From: Allokutzneria sp. NRRL B-24872
GTDB taxonomy: Bacteria > Actinomycetota > Actinomycetes > Mycobacteriales > Pseudonocardiaceae
Assembly: GCF_002155965.1 (NCBI RefSeq)
Contig: NZ_MUMH01000035.1
Location: 1 to 52,881 of the forward strand
Length of the DNA stretch: 52,881 nt
Reading direction: 5' to 3'
Of this stretch, positions 22,748 to 31,261 are shown piece after piece. The position numbers and the translations under genes were made by a program. Each line of letters begins with the position of its first letter. Position 1 is the first letter of the stretch. The notes under the pieces were generated by a model that was not told the DNA's origin, did not search any database, and saw nothing but the letters and a program-made list of their open reading frames with translations.

Positions 22748-25047
22748 CATCACAGACCACTCGCACGGCGAACCCGCCGCTGACCACGCCGATCACCGGC
22801 GGCGTCGGCGAAAGCCCGCTGCGGCCGGACGGCGCGTTGAAGGTGCGCGGCGAGTTCGCGTACTCCTCCGATCTGTGGGCCGACAACATGTTGTGGGGGG
22901 TGACGCTGCGGACTCCGCACCCGTACGCGCGCATCCGGTCGATCGACGTCGGCCCCGCGCTCGCGATCTCCGGGGTCTACGCCGCGCTGACGCACGAGGA
23001 CGTTCCCGGCCAGAACGCCTACGGCCTTGAACACATCGATCAGCCCGTGCTGGCGGTGGATGTTGTTCGCTACCAAGGAGAAGCGGTCGCGATCGTGGCG
23101 GCCGACCACCCGGAGACCGCGCGCAGGGCGGCTGCGGCGATCGTGGTGGACTACGAAGTCCTCGATCCGGTCGACAACGCCGAGACTGCGATCTTCGGCG
23201 AGGACGTGCCGAAGCTGCACGAGGGCGGCAACCTCGTGCGCTACGTGCCGATCTTGTTCGGCTCCCAGGACACGACGGCCGAGGTCGTGGTGTCCGGCAC
23301 GTACGAGGTCGGCATGCAGGACCAAGCCTTCCTCGGGCCGGAGTCCGGCATGGCCGTGCCCGCCGAGGACGGCGGCGTGGACCTGTACGTCGCGACGCAG
23401 TGGCTGCACGTGGACCAGCAGCAGATCGCGCCCGCGCTGAACCTCCCGCAGGACAAGGTGCGGATCACGCTGGCCGGTGTCGGCGGGGCCTTCGGCGCGC
23501 GTGAGGACCTGTCGATGCAGGTGCACGCGTGCATGCTGGCCTTGCACACCAACAAGCCGGTGAAGATGGTCTACACCCGCGAGGAGTCGTTCTTCGGCCA
23601 CGTCCACCGCCACCCCGCCGTGATGTACTACGAGCACGGCGCGGACCGCGACGGGAAACTTGTCTACGTCAGGGCGAAGATGTTCCTCGACGGCGGCGCT
23701 TACGCGTCCAGCACGGGCGCGGTGGTCGCGAACGCCGCCACGCTCGGTGTCGGCCCGTACAACGTCCCCAACGTCAAGATCGAGGCTTGGGGCGCGTACA
23801 CCAACAACCCGCCCTGCGGCGCGATGCGTGGATTCGGCGCGGTACAAGCCTGTTTCGCGTATGAGTCCCAAATGGACAGACTGGCCGAGGCGGTCGGCGT
23901 CGACCCGGTGGAGATCCGCCTGCGCAACGCGATGAGCGAGGGCTCGATCATGCCCACCGGGCAGCTCGTCGACTCCGCCGCCCCGGTTCAGGAGCTGTTG
24001 GAGCGCGTCCGCGACAAGCCCATGCCTGCGGCTCGAACGTCCGAAGTGGACATTCGCACGATGCCGGGTGGCGCCTCCAACACCACGCACGGCGAGGGTG
24101 TTGTGCGCGGTGTCGGCTACGGCATCGGCATCAAGAACATCTGTTTCTCCGAGGGATTCGACGACTACTCCACCGCGCGCGTGCGCTTGGAGGTCATCGG
24201 CGGCGAGCCAGTCGCGATGGTGCACACAGCGGCTGTCGAGGTCGGCCAGGGCCTGGTGACACTCCAAGCGCAGATCGCGCGAACCGAGCTGGGCGTGCAG
24301 CGCGTGACCATCCAGCCCGCCGACACCTCAGTCGGCAACGCGGGCTCCACGTCGGCTTCGCGGCAGAGCTACGTCACCGGCGGCGCCGTTCAGGCCGCGT
24401 GCGCAGCGGTGCGCGAGGAGGTGTTCGACCTCGCCCGCGAGCGCTTCGGTGTGAGCGATTTGGCTCTGGAAGGCGGAAAAGTCGTCTCCACGAGCCGTGG
24501 CGTGCTCGCGGATCTCGGCGATGTGCTGGGCGACAAGGCGATTGAGCACACGCGCGAGTACCGGCACCGCCCGTCGTTCCCGATCGACCCGCTCACCGGC
24601 CAGGGCAACGCCCACGTGCAGTACGGCTTCGCCGCTCACCGCGCGGTGGTCGACGTGGACGTGGACCTCGGCCTGGTGCGCGTCGTCGAGCTGGCGTGCG
24701 CGCAGGACGTCGGAAAGGCGATGAACCCGGACGCGGTGATCGGGCAGATCCAGGGCGGGTCGGCGCAGGGGCTCGGGCTCGCGGTGATGGAGGAGATCCA
24801 GCTCTCCGGGGCGAAGATCCGCAACCCCTCGTTCACCGACTACCTGATCCCGACGATTCTGGACATGCCGCCGATGGTCATCGACGTGCTGGAGCTGGCC
24901 GACCCGAACGCGCCGTACGGCCTGCGCGGCGTCGGCGAGCCCCCGACGATCTCCTCCACCCCGGCGGTCGTCGCGGCCATCCGCGACGCGACGAAGCTGG
25001 CGCTGAGCCGCATCCCGGTGCGGCCCGAGCACATCACCGGGACATGA
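22744..25047 (+). CDS. Xanthine dehydrogenase molybdopterin-binding subunit
   Basis: 767 residues. Starts with the aldehyde-oxidase/xanthine-dehydrogenase a/b hammerhead (KVRGEFAYSSDL). MoCo-binding motifs follow: GVGGAFGAREDLSMQ, CGAMRGFGAVQACFAYE, SAGSTSASRQSYVTGGAVQ-type and the C-terminal GVGEPPTISS with the catalytic Glu. It hydroxylates hypoxanthine and xanthine. Coupled to the preceding deaminase by an ATGA overlap; XdhC follows after 1 bp. Length is typical for bacterial large subunits (750-800). Confidence 0.95.
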   Translation: MTSQTTRTANPPLTTPITGGVGESPLRPDGALKVRGEFAYSSDLWADNMLWGVTLRTPHPYARIRSIDVGPALAISGVYAALTHEDVPGQNAYGLEHIDQPVLAVDVVRYQGEAVAIVAADHPETARRAAAAIVVDYEVLDPVDNAETAIFGEDVPKLHEGGNLVRYVPILFGSQDTTAEVVVSGTYEVGMQDQAFLGPESGMAVPAEDGGVDLYVATQWLHVDQQQIAPALNLPQDKVRITLAGVGGAFGAREDLSMQVHACMLALHTNKPVKMVYTREESFFGHVHRHPAVMYYEHGADRDGKLVYVRAKMFLDGGAYASSTGAVVANAATLGVGPYNVPNVKIEAWGAYTNNPPCGAMRGFGAVQACFAYESQMDRLAEAVGVDPVEIRLRNAMSEGSIMPTGQLVDSAAPVQELLERVRDKPMPAARTSEVDIRTMPGGASNTTHGEGVVRGVGYGIGIKNICFSEGFDDYSTARVRLEVIGGEPVAMVHTAAVEVGQGLVTLQAQIARTELGVQRVTIQPADTSVGNAGSTSASRQSYVTGGAVQAACAAVREEVFDLARERFGVSDLALEGGKVVSTSRGVLADLGDVLGDKAIEHTREYRHRPSFPIDPLTGQGNAHVQYGFAAHRAVVDVDVDLGLVRVVELACAQDVGKAMNPDAVIGQIQGGSAQGLGLAVMEEIQLSGAKIRNPSFTDYLIPTILDMPPMVIDVLELADPNAPYGLRGVGEPPTISSTPAVVAAIRDATKLALSRIPVRPEHITGT

Positions 25048-25048
25048 G

Positions 25049-26101
25049 ATGCACGAGATCGCCGGGGAGTTGGCGCGGTGGGGTGACGCGGAGGTCGCCT
25101 TCGCCGTAGCCACCGTGATCGACGTGCGCGGCAGTGCTCCTCGGAGCCCTGGTGCCGCGATGGCGGTGCGCGCTGACGGTGCGGTGGTGGGCAGCGTCTC
25201 CGGTGGGTGCGTCGAAGGCGCTGTCTACGAGCTGGCGCACCAGGTCCTCAGCGAGGGCGGGGTCCTGCGGCACAGCTTCACCTACTCACCCGACGATCCG
25301 TTCGCGGTGGGGTTGACGTGCGGCGGCGAGATCGAGGTGTTCGTCCGAAGTGGACGATCAGCCGCGATGGCCGCCGCCGTCGACGCCGCCGCGAGCGCGC
25401 AGGCAGTCGCACTGGTCACCGTGCTCGGCACCGGGGCGGAGGTCGCGGTCTTCGCCGACCACCACGTCGGCTTCTCCGCACCGGAGATGCGCGCCGTGGC
25501 AAGGGAAATGCTGCTCGCGGGCAGCACAGGTCTGCGCACGCTGCCCGATGGCACGGAGTTCTTCGTCGAGTCGATCGCGGCTCCGCCGAGGATGCTCGTC
25601 TTCGGCGCCGTCGACTACGCAGGCGCGGTTTCTCGCGTCGGAAAGTTCCTCGGCTACCACGTCACGATCTGCGACGCGCGCGCGGTTTTCGCTACCGCGG
25701 AGCGCTTTCCCGATGCTGACGAGGTGGTTGTGGAGTGGCCGCACCGCTACCTGGCGAGCACGCACACCGACGCGCGGACCGTGGTCTGCGTGCTCACCCA
25801 TGACGAGAAGTTCGACGTCCCCGTCCTGGCTGAGGCTCTGCGCATGCCGCTGGCCTTCGTCGGCGCGCTGGGGTCCCGACGCACCAACGAGGCGCGAGCT
25901 GAGCGGCTGCGCGCGGCCGGGGTGTCCGAGGAGGAGCTGGCCAGGTTGCGCGCGCCGATCGGGCTCGACCTGGGCGCACGCAGCCCTGAGGAGACCGCTG
26001 TGTCGATCGCGGCGGAGATCGTGGCCGCGCGCCACGGCGGAACCGGAAGACCACTGTCCGAAGTGGACGGACCGATCCATCGAACTCATCGGCACGGCTG
26101 A
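25049..26101 (+). CDS. xdhC: XdhC/CoxI-family maturation factor
   Basis: 350 residues from ATG 25049. The N-terminal XdhC/CoxI domain carries ATVIDVRGSAPRSPGAAMAV and VSGGCVEGAVYE. The C-terminal Rossmann-like XdhC_C domain has EFFVESIAAPPRMLVFGA and FVGALGSRRTNEARAERL. XdhC proteins bind the molybdenum cofactor and sulfurate and insert it into xanthine dehydrogenase. It follows directly on the molybdopterin subunit, as usual. Ends 16 bp before the small AtzF-C-like gene. Confidence 0.92.
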   Translation: MHEIAGELARWGDAEVAFAVATVIDVRGSAPRSPGAAMAVRADGAVVGSVSGGCVEGAVYELAHQVLSEGGVLRHSFTYSPDDPFAVGLTCGGEIEVFVRSGRSAAMAAAVDAAASAQAVALVTVLGTGAEVAVFADHHVGFSAPEMRAVAREMLLAGSTGLRTLPDGTEFFVESIAAPPRMLVFGAVDYAGAVSRVGKFLGYHVTICDARAVFATAERFPDADEVVVEWPHRYLASTHTDARTVVCVLTHDEKFDVPVLAEALRMPLAFVGALGSRRTNEARAERLRAAGVSEEELARLRAPIGLDLGARSPEETAVSIAAEIVAARHGGTGRPLSEVDGPIHRTHRHG

Positions 26102-26117
26102 GCATTCGGAGGCGGTA

Positions 26118-26507
26118 ATGGCACTGCTGTTCCTCAATGGCGGCGGCATGCGCGGCGGCCCGTTGCACCATCAGCTCCAAGGCGCGGAGCCGGTGCGCGT
26201 GGCCCGCAGCGCGCCGAAGTACCGGTACTTCTCCGTCGGCAACCGGTTCCCCGCCATGCACGAGGTCGGCGAGGGCGGGCACAGCGTCGTCGGCGAGCTG
26301 TACGACGTGCCGCTGGAGACGCTGCTGCACCACCTCCTCCCGGCCGAGCCCGCCGAGCTGGAGCTGGGCGTGATCGAACTGGAGGACGGAACCGCCTGCC
26401 TGGCAACCGTTCTGCGCAAGTCCTACGGCGGCGCCGACCAGCTGATCGACATCTCCGAGGTCGGCGACTGGCGCAAGTGGTGCGCCTCGCAGAGGAATCC
26501 TCAGTGA
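26118..26507 (+). CDS. Stand-alone allophanate-hydrolase C-terminal-like protein
   Basis: 129 residues from ATG 26118 with GGAGGCGG upstream. The pattern LLFLNGGGMRGGPLHHQLQGAEPVRVARSAPKYRYFSV, then GELYDVPLETLLHHLLP and GVIELEDGTACLATVLRKSYGGADQLIDISEVGDWRKW follows the C-terminal domain of allophanate hydrolase (AtzF/DUR1), a gamma-glutamylcyclotransferase-like fold. No amidase domain accompanies it. In full-length allophanate hydrolase this domain handles N-carboxycarbamate. Here it lies between xdhC and allantoinase, whose GTG overlaps its stop, so it belongs to the operon. Its reaction is unknown; a role near ureidoglycolate or urea release is speculation. Confidence 0.75.
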   Translation: MALLFLNGGGMRGGPLHHQLQGAEPVRVARSAPKYRYFSVGNRFPAMHEVGEGGHSVVGELYDVPLETLLHHLLPAEPAELELGVIELEDGTACLATVLRKSYGGADQLIDISEVGDWRKWCASQRNPQ

Positions 26508-27808
26508 CCGCGTACGACCTGGTCGTGCGCTCCCGGTGCACCCACCTCCCCGACAGCGTGCGCCCCGCGGCGGTGTGCGCGCGGGACGGCAGGATCGCCG
26601 AGATCGCCGACTACGAGTCCACAGTGGACTCTCCGGTCGAGGTGGATCTCGCTGACCTCGCACTGCTTCCCGGGCTCGTCGACTCGCACGTGCACATCAA
26701 CGAGCCCGGTCGGACGGAGTGGGAGGGCTTCGCGACGGCGACGCGCGCAGCCGCTGCGGGCGGTGTCACCACGCTGATCGACATGCCGCTGAACTCGTTA
26801 CCGCCCACAGTGGATGCTGCGGCCCTCGCGACCAAACGTGCTGCTGCACAAGGAAAATGCTATGTCGACGTGGGCTTCTGGGGCGGCGCGATCCCCGGCA
26901 ACACCCACCACCTCGCCGAGCTGCACGAGGCCGGGGTCTTCGGCTTCAAGTGCTTCACGTCCCCGTCCGGCGTGGACGAGTTCCCGCCACTGTCCTGGGC
27001 CGAACTCCCTGACGTGCTCGCGGAGCTGCGGCGGATGGACGCCCTGCTCATCGTGCACGCCGAGGACCCCGCCGAGCTGGCCGAAGCGCCGGACAGCGAC
27101 GAGTACGCGGGATTCCTGGCCTCACGACCGCCGCGCGCCGAGGACAAGGCCATCGCACGGCTCGCGGGCTTGGCGGAACGCGCGCGAGCGCGGGTGCACG
27201 TGCTGCACCTGTCATCGGCGTCCGCGCTCGGGGAGATCCGCTCGTCCACGCTCAGCGCGGAGAGCTGCCCCCACTACCTGACCCTGGACGCGAAGGAAAT
27301 CCCTGACGGCGCGACGGCTTTCAAGTGCTGTCCGCCGATCCGCGGCCGAGAGAACGCCGACGAGCTGTGGCGCGCGCTGGCTGACGGCACGATCACCTGC
27401 GTCGTCTCCGACCACTCCCCCTGCACGGAAACGTTGAAGGAAGGCAGTTTCGGCACCGCGTGGGGCGGCATCTCCTCGCTCCAACTGGGGTTGCCGGTGA
27501 TGTGGACCGAGGCGCGACGGCGCGGGCACGAGCTGGCCGATGTGGTGCGGTGGATGAGCGCCGGACCCGCCGAGCTGGCCGGGCTCACCGGCCGCAAGGG
27601 CGCGATCACAGTGGGCGCCGATGCCGACCTGGTCGCGTTCGACCCCGACGCCGAGTTCACCGTGGACACCGGGAACCTGTTGCACCGCAACCCTGTCACG
27701 CCGTACGCGGGCCGAACCCTGCGCGGCGTGGTGACCGAGACCTGGCTGCGCGGCACCCCGGCAGGCCAGGACCCCGTTGGAGTACTGCTCAGGAGGGACA
27801 CCCGGTGA
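26504..27808 (+). CDS. allB: Allantoinase
   Basis: 434 residues from GTG 26504, overlapping the previous stop. Cyclic amidohydrolase with HxH metal ligands H62/H64 in DSHVHINEPGRTEWEGF, the likely carboxylated bridging lysine K149 in GFKCFTSPSG, HVLHLSSA and the late VSDHSPCTETLK with the metal-binding Asp. The HINEPGR and DHSPC sequences separate allantoinases from dihydroorotases and hydantoinases. It opens allantoin to allantoate in the cytoplasm. Coupled to allantoicase by an overlapping GTGA. Confidence 0.93.
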   Translation: MTAYDLVVRSRCTHLPDSVRPAAVCARDGRIAEIADYESTVDSPVEVDLADLALLPGLVDSHVHINEPGRTEWEGFATATRAAAAGGVTTLIDMPLNSLPPTVDAAALATKRAAAQGKCYVDVGFWGGAIPGNTHHLAELHEAGVFGFKCFTSPSGVDEFPPLSWAELPDVLAELRRMDALLIVHAEDPAELAEAPDSDEYAGFLASRPPRAEDKAIARLAGLAERARARVHVLHLSSASALGEIRSSTLSAESCPHYLTLDAKEIPDGATAFKCCPPIRGRENADELWRALADGTITCVVSDHSPCTETLKEGSFGTAWGGISSLQLGLPVMWTEARRRGHELADVVRWMSAGPAELAGLTGRKGAITVGADADLVAFDPDAEFTVDTGNLLHRNPVTPYAGRTLRGVVTETWLRGTPAGQDPVGVLLRRDTR

Positions 27809-28932
27809 CCGACCAGCCCGACCTGCCCGACCTCGCCGCCCGCTCGCTCGGCGGATCGGTGATCGCCGCCAACGACGAGTTCTTCGCCGAGAAGGAGAAC
27901 CTGATCAAGGCGGAAGCGCCGACCTTCCGCCCGCACACCTTCACCCCCAAGGGCCAGGAGTACGACGGCTGGGAGACCCGGCGCCGCCGTGGCGATCCCG
28001 GTTCCGACTGGGTGGTCGTGCGGCTCGGCGCGCCCGGACTCGTCCGCAGCGTCGTCGTGGACACCGCGTACTTCGTCGGCAACTACCCGGAGAGCTGCAC
28101 CGTCGAGGCCACGGCCGTGGAGGGCTACCCCGCGCCGTCCGAACTGGACGACCACAAGTGGGTCGAACTCGTGCCGCGAAGTCCGTTGCAGGGCAACACC
28201 GCCAACACCTTCCAGGTCTCCAACTCGCAGCGCTTCACCCACGTGCGGCTGACCATCCACCCCGACGGCGGCGTCGCGCGCTTGCGCGTGCTCGGCGAGC
28301 CGTTACCCGATCCGCGCGAGCTGGCCGACATCCCGATGGACCTCGTCGCGCTGCTCAACGGCGGCCGGACGACGGCGTGCAGCGACAGCTTCTTCTCCCC
28401 GCCCAACAACATGTTGCAGCCCGGGGAGTCCAAGTTCATGAGCGACGGCTGGGAAACCGCGCGGCGGCGCGGCGAGGGCAACGACTGGGCCGTGCTCCGC
28501 CTGGCCGGAGCGGCCGTGCCCAAGGTCGCCGAACTGTCCACATTGCACTACAAGGGCAATCCGCCGCACGCGATCAGCTTGCTGGGCAGCGAGAACCCCG
28601 ACGACCCCGACTCGTGGTTCCCGTTGCTGGAGCACACCGAGGTGCTGCCCGACACCCGGCACCGCTTCCGGCTCAGCGGAAACGCCCCCGTGACGCACGT
28701 CCGGCTCGACATCCACCCCGATGGCGGCGTGGCGCGGTTCCGGTTGTGGGGCAAGCTGACCGAGGACGCCGCGACCTCGCAGGCGTTGAGCTGGTTCAAC
28801 CTGCTGCCCGCCGAGCACGCGGTCGCGGTGCTGACCGGCGACTGCGGACTGACCGAGGCCGCGGCCACCGAGGTCGTCGCGGCCCGCCCCGTCACCGAAC
28901 TGCCGGAGGAACTGGCGTTGATCGTGCGATGA
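27805..28932 (+). CDS. alc: Allantoicase with degenerate OHCU-decarboxylase-like tail
   Basis: 375 residues from GTG 27805. Two repeated jelly-roll allantoicase domains are seen: WETRRRRGDPGSDWVVVRLGAPG...HVRLTIHPDGGVARLRVLG and WETARRRGEGNDWAVLRLAGA...HVRLDIHPDGGVARFRLWG. It splits allantoate to ureidoglycolate and urea. The last about 45 residues (SWFNLLPAEHAVAVLTGDCGL...ARPVTELPEEL) resemble the N-terminal helices of OHCU decarboxylase. Bifunctional allantoicase/OHCU-decarboxylase fusions are known, so this looks like a truncated relic, the intact uraD being the first gene of this operon. Confidence 0.92.
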   Translation: MTDQPDLPDLAARSLGGSVIAANDEFFAEKENLIKAEAPTFRPHTFTPKGQEYDGWETRRRRGDPGSDWVVVRLGAPGLVRSVVVDTAYFVGNYPESCTVEATAVEGYPAPSELDDHKWVELVPRSPLQGNTANTFQVSNSQRFTHVRLTIHPDGGVARLRVLGEPLPDPRELADIPMDLVALLNGGRTTACSDSFFSPPNNMLQPGESKFMSDGWETARRRGEGNDWAVLRLAGAAVPKVAELSTLHYKGNPPHAISLLGSENPDDPDSWFPLLEHTEVLPDTRHRFRLSGNAPVTHVRLDIHPDGGVARFRLWGKLTEDAATSQALSWFNLLPAEHAVAVLTGDCGLTEAAATEVVAARPVTELPEELALIVR

Positions 28933-29498
28933 ACCAGGCTGCCGGGATCGTGTTGGCCGCAGGAGCCGGGGTCCGCTACGGCGGGCCCAAGGCTCTCGTC
29001 GAGCTGCGCGGCGAACTGCTCGTGGAACGCGCGGCGCGGACGCTGCGCGAGGCCGGCGCGGACCCGGTGGTCGTCGTGGTCGGGGCGCGGGCCGACGAGG
29101 TCCGCGCCCGCGCCTCGCTCTCCGGAGCGCTTGTCGTGCACAACCCCGACTGGGCGACCGGCATGGGCTCCTCCCTGCGCGCCGGGCTGATGGGCCTGAT
29201 CTCGTGCCGGGCCGCCGCCGTGCTCGTGCTCCCCGTCGACATGCCCGGCGTCACCCCCTCCGCCGTCCGCCGTGTCGCCTCGCTGGCCTCACCGGGCGTG
29301 CTCGCCGCCGCGTCCTACTCCGGCCAACGCGGGCACCCCGTCCTGCTCGGCCGCGCCCACTGGGCCGCCGTCGCCACCTCCGCCACCGGCGACCAAGGCG
29401 CCCGCGACTACCTCCGCGAACACCCGCCCCTGCTCGTGCCCTGCGACGACGTGGCCTCCGGCGCCGACGTCGACCACCCCGAGGACCTCCCTGGGTAA
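28929..29498 (+). CDS. MobA/MocA-like nucleotidyltransferase
   Basis: 189 residues from ATG 28929, overlapping the allantoicase stop. The N-terminal LAAGAGVRYGGPKALVELRG is the nucleotide-binding loop of the NTP_transf_3 family. VLVLPVDMPGVTP and GHPVLLGRAHW follow as in MocA molybdenum-cofactor cytidylyltransferases. It would convert Mo-molybdopterin to its cytosine dinucleotide form for molybdenum hydroxylases, a fitting role at the end of an operon encoding xanthine dehydrogenase and XdhC. MobA-type guanylyl transfer cannot be excluded by sequence. Confidence 0.85.
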   Translation: MNQAAGIVLAAGAGVRYGGPKALVELRGELLVERAARTLREAGADPVVVVVGARADEVRARASLSGALVVHNPDWATGMGSSLRAGLMGLISCRAAAVLVLPVDMPGVTPSAVRRVASLASPGVLAAASYSGQRGHPVLLGRAHWAAVATSATGDQGARDYLREHPPLLVPCDDVASGADVDHPEDLPG

Positions 29499-29558
29499 CC
29501 CCCGCGCGAACGCCGGTTCTGTGCGCCCCTGGCAATGACTTCCCGTACCGTCCGGTAT

Positions 29559-29975
29559 GTGACCGAACCGGTGTCGAGCGACATGCCATGGAACAACGAC
29601 CCGTGGGAGCGCGACGGCCTCGCCCAGGTGAGCGACATGGTGTCCACCGGACAGATCCACATGGACGCGGGCACCAAGGAGTGGGTCACCAAGCACATGG
29701 ACGAGTTGATCCAGATCGCGGAGAAGGAACTCAGAGCCGCAAGGCAGTTCTCATATAGGGCACAGAAGATTGATTTCGGCGCCACGCGAGCCGGGCAGGC
29801 GATGCGGGAGAAGTTCATCCACCGCAGCTCAGACCAAGAGGGCGGACTCGTCTGGTTCTGGCAGCGATACCATGACGCCCTGGTCGAGTTCCGAAGACGC
29901 ATAGTCGGAATGGCGACCGCACTCGAAGCCAACGACCGGAAGGGCGCAGAACTCCAGTGGAAGGCCGGATCATGA
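29559..29975 (+). CDS. Helical protein paired with a DUF3558 lipoprotein, function unknown
   Basis: 138 residues from GTG 29559; an ATG 24 bp upstream (29535) is the alternative. Almost entirely alpha-helical and charged (VTKHMDELIQIAEKELRAARQF, FWQRYHDALVEFRRRIVGMATAL). No signal peptide. A TACCGT box at 29546-29551 seven bases before the GTG and the lack of a ribosome site suggest a leaderless transcript. It overlaps the following lipoprotein by four bases. In Pseudonocardiaceae such small helical proteins commonly precede DUF3558 lipoproteins; a link to type VII secretion-type helical proteins is only a guess. Third positions are less GC-biased than in neighbours. Confidence 0.55.
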   Translation: MTEPVSSDMPWNNDPWERDGLAQVSDMVSTGQIHMDAGTKEWVTKHMDELIQIAEKELRAARQFSYRAQKIDFGATRAGQAMREKFIHRSSDQEGGLVWFWQRYHDALVEFRRRIVGMATALEANDRKGAELQWKAGS

Positions 29976-30514
29976 GCCTCGCCCGTAAGAGCCACGTGTG
30001 GCTGGCCATCATGGGCACGACCACGGCTCTCGCCGGCTGCTCCGGTGTTGTCACCGGCCAGGCCACTTCCCCGAGCACACCGAGCCCGGTACTCGCGCCG
30101 GGACAAGTCCCAACCGCTGCGGACCTGTGCCGCTTGATGACTCCCGCCGACTTCCCCGTCCAGGGACAAGTCTCGCCAAGCTCCCCCGAACGTGAAGAGA
30201 AATACTCCCCTTCGTGCGGATATCACCTGAAAACGGGAGGAATCGGGGAAACCATCTCGGTCAGCCTCAGCTTCATCCCAGAATCGAAGTTGAATCAGGA
30301 CAGCTTCAAGGGCCGCACGGAAATGGCCGTCGCCGGAAAACGAACCGCCGTTGGCCAGGGATTAATGAAGGGAGAACCAGGGGAGTGCGATCTGGCCTTC
30401 GATTCACCCGCTGGAGAGTGGCTGATCGTCGTCATTGACAACTCCGCGCCGAACCGGGACGGATGTGCGGCGGCGAAGCACGTGGCGGAGCGTGTGATTC
30501 CTCGGATTCCGTGA
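29972..30514 (+). CDS. DUF3558-family lipoprotein
   Basis: 180 residues from ATG 29972, overlapping the previous stop. Lipoprotein signal: basic start, hydrophobic core and lipobox LAGC with Cys23. The mature domain begins after a Ser/Pro-rich linker and carries the DUF3558 pattern DLCRLMTPADFPVQG...SPSCGYHL...GECDLAFD...DGCAAAKHVAERVIPRIP with paired cysteines. Anchored to the outer face of the membrane. The family is abundant in Pseudonocardiaceae and of unknown function. Convergent with the DUF3817 gene, 25 bp apart. Confidence 0.85.
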   Translation: MSLARKSHVWLAIMGTTTALAGCSGVVTGQATSPSTPSPVLAPGQVPTAADLCRLMTPADFPVQGQVSPSSPEREEKYSPSCGYHLKTGGIGETISVSLSFIPESKLNQDSFKGRTEMAVAGKRTAVGQGLMKGEPGECDLAFDSPAGEWLIVVIDNSAPNRDGCAAAKHVAERVIPRIP

Positions 30515-30539
30515 ACACCGCCCGCGCCACGGTGATGGT

Positions 30540-30890
30540 TTAGAGCTTCTCGCCCGCCTGGACGCGGCGCACGACCTGCTTCTCCGCGTAGAAGGACACG
30601 AAGGGGATGGTGCCCGCGATGAGCACCAGCAGCGTGCCCTTGGCGGACCACTTGCAGCGCTGGGCGAGGTCGAAGGCGGCCACCAGGTACACCATGTAGA
30701 GGAAGCCGTGCGCGGGCGCGATGATCGCCGACGGCGTGGTGATGTCGGTGGTCAGGCGCAGCCCCATCGCCACGAGCAGCCCGAGCAGGGCGAAACCCAC
30801 GATGTAGGCCATCACCCGGAACCGCACGAGCGCCTTGGCGATGCGCGTCTCCGCGAGCGAGTCCTCGGTGGGTGCGTCCTGCTGGGTCAT
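30540..30890 (-). CDS. DUF3817 integral membrane protein
   Basis: 116 residues from ATG 30890. Three hydrophobic helices (about 28-44, 55-74 and 86-101) with the DUF3817 pattern FRVMAYIVGFALLGLLV, PAHGFLYMVYLVAAFDLAQRCKW and VLIAGTIPFVSFYAEKQV. These proteins are widespread in actinobacteria and unassigned. Its start overlaps the stop of the upstream membrane protein (ATGA), so both are one translational unit. Confidence 0.85.
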   Translation of the reverse strand: MTQQDAPTEDSLAETRIAKALVRFRVMAYIVGFALLGLLVAMGLRLTTDITTPSAIIAPAHGFLYMVYLVAAFDLAQRCKWSAKGTLLVLIAGTIPFVSFYAEKQVVRRVQAGEKL

Positions 30891-31261
30891 CTCGTCTCCT
30901 GATCGCGGAGTTCGCGGAGGTAGCGGTTGTACTCGTCCATCTCGGGGTCCGCGTCGCCAGGCGTCGGGGCGGCCACGGGGCGGCGCCCGTAGCTGGTCGG
31001 CTTGGTCTGCGCCGGAGCGGGCGCGACGGGGGCCTCCCCGCGCTCCTCGGCGAGCTCCATGCGCGCCGTCCGCACCCACATGTACACGCCGAAGAGCGCG
31101 AACAGCGGCCACTGGAGGGCGTACCCGAGGTTGAGGAAGCTGCCGCCCGCGGACTGCGAGCGCTCCCACTGCCACCAGCCGAGCGCGCAGCACACGACCA
31201 CCCAGATGACGGCCAGCACATGCAGCACCAACCAGCGGGGAGTCAACAGCCTGGCGAGCAC
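30887..31261 (-). CDS. Two-helix membrane protein of unknown function
   Basis: About 124 residues if started at GTG 31261; GTG 31276 is an alternative and a longer frame runs further upstream without support. Two membrane segments (LVLHVLAVIWVVVCCALGWWQW and LQWPLFALFGVYMWVRT) are separated by ERSQSAGGSFLNLGYA. The C-terminal tail is Pro/Ala-rich and ends DEYNRYLRELRDQE. Homologues with the same GWWQW...NLGYALQWP pattern sit beside DUF3817 genes in actinomycetes. Function unknown. Coupled to the DUF3817 gene. Confidence 0.65.
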   Translation of the reverse strand: MLARLLTPRWLVLHVLAVIWVVVCCALGWWQWERSQSAGGSFLNLGYALQWPLFALFGVYMWVRTARMELAEERGEAPVAPAPAQTKPTSYGRRPVAAPTPGDADPEMDEYNRYLRELRDQETR

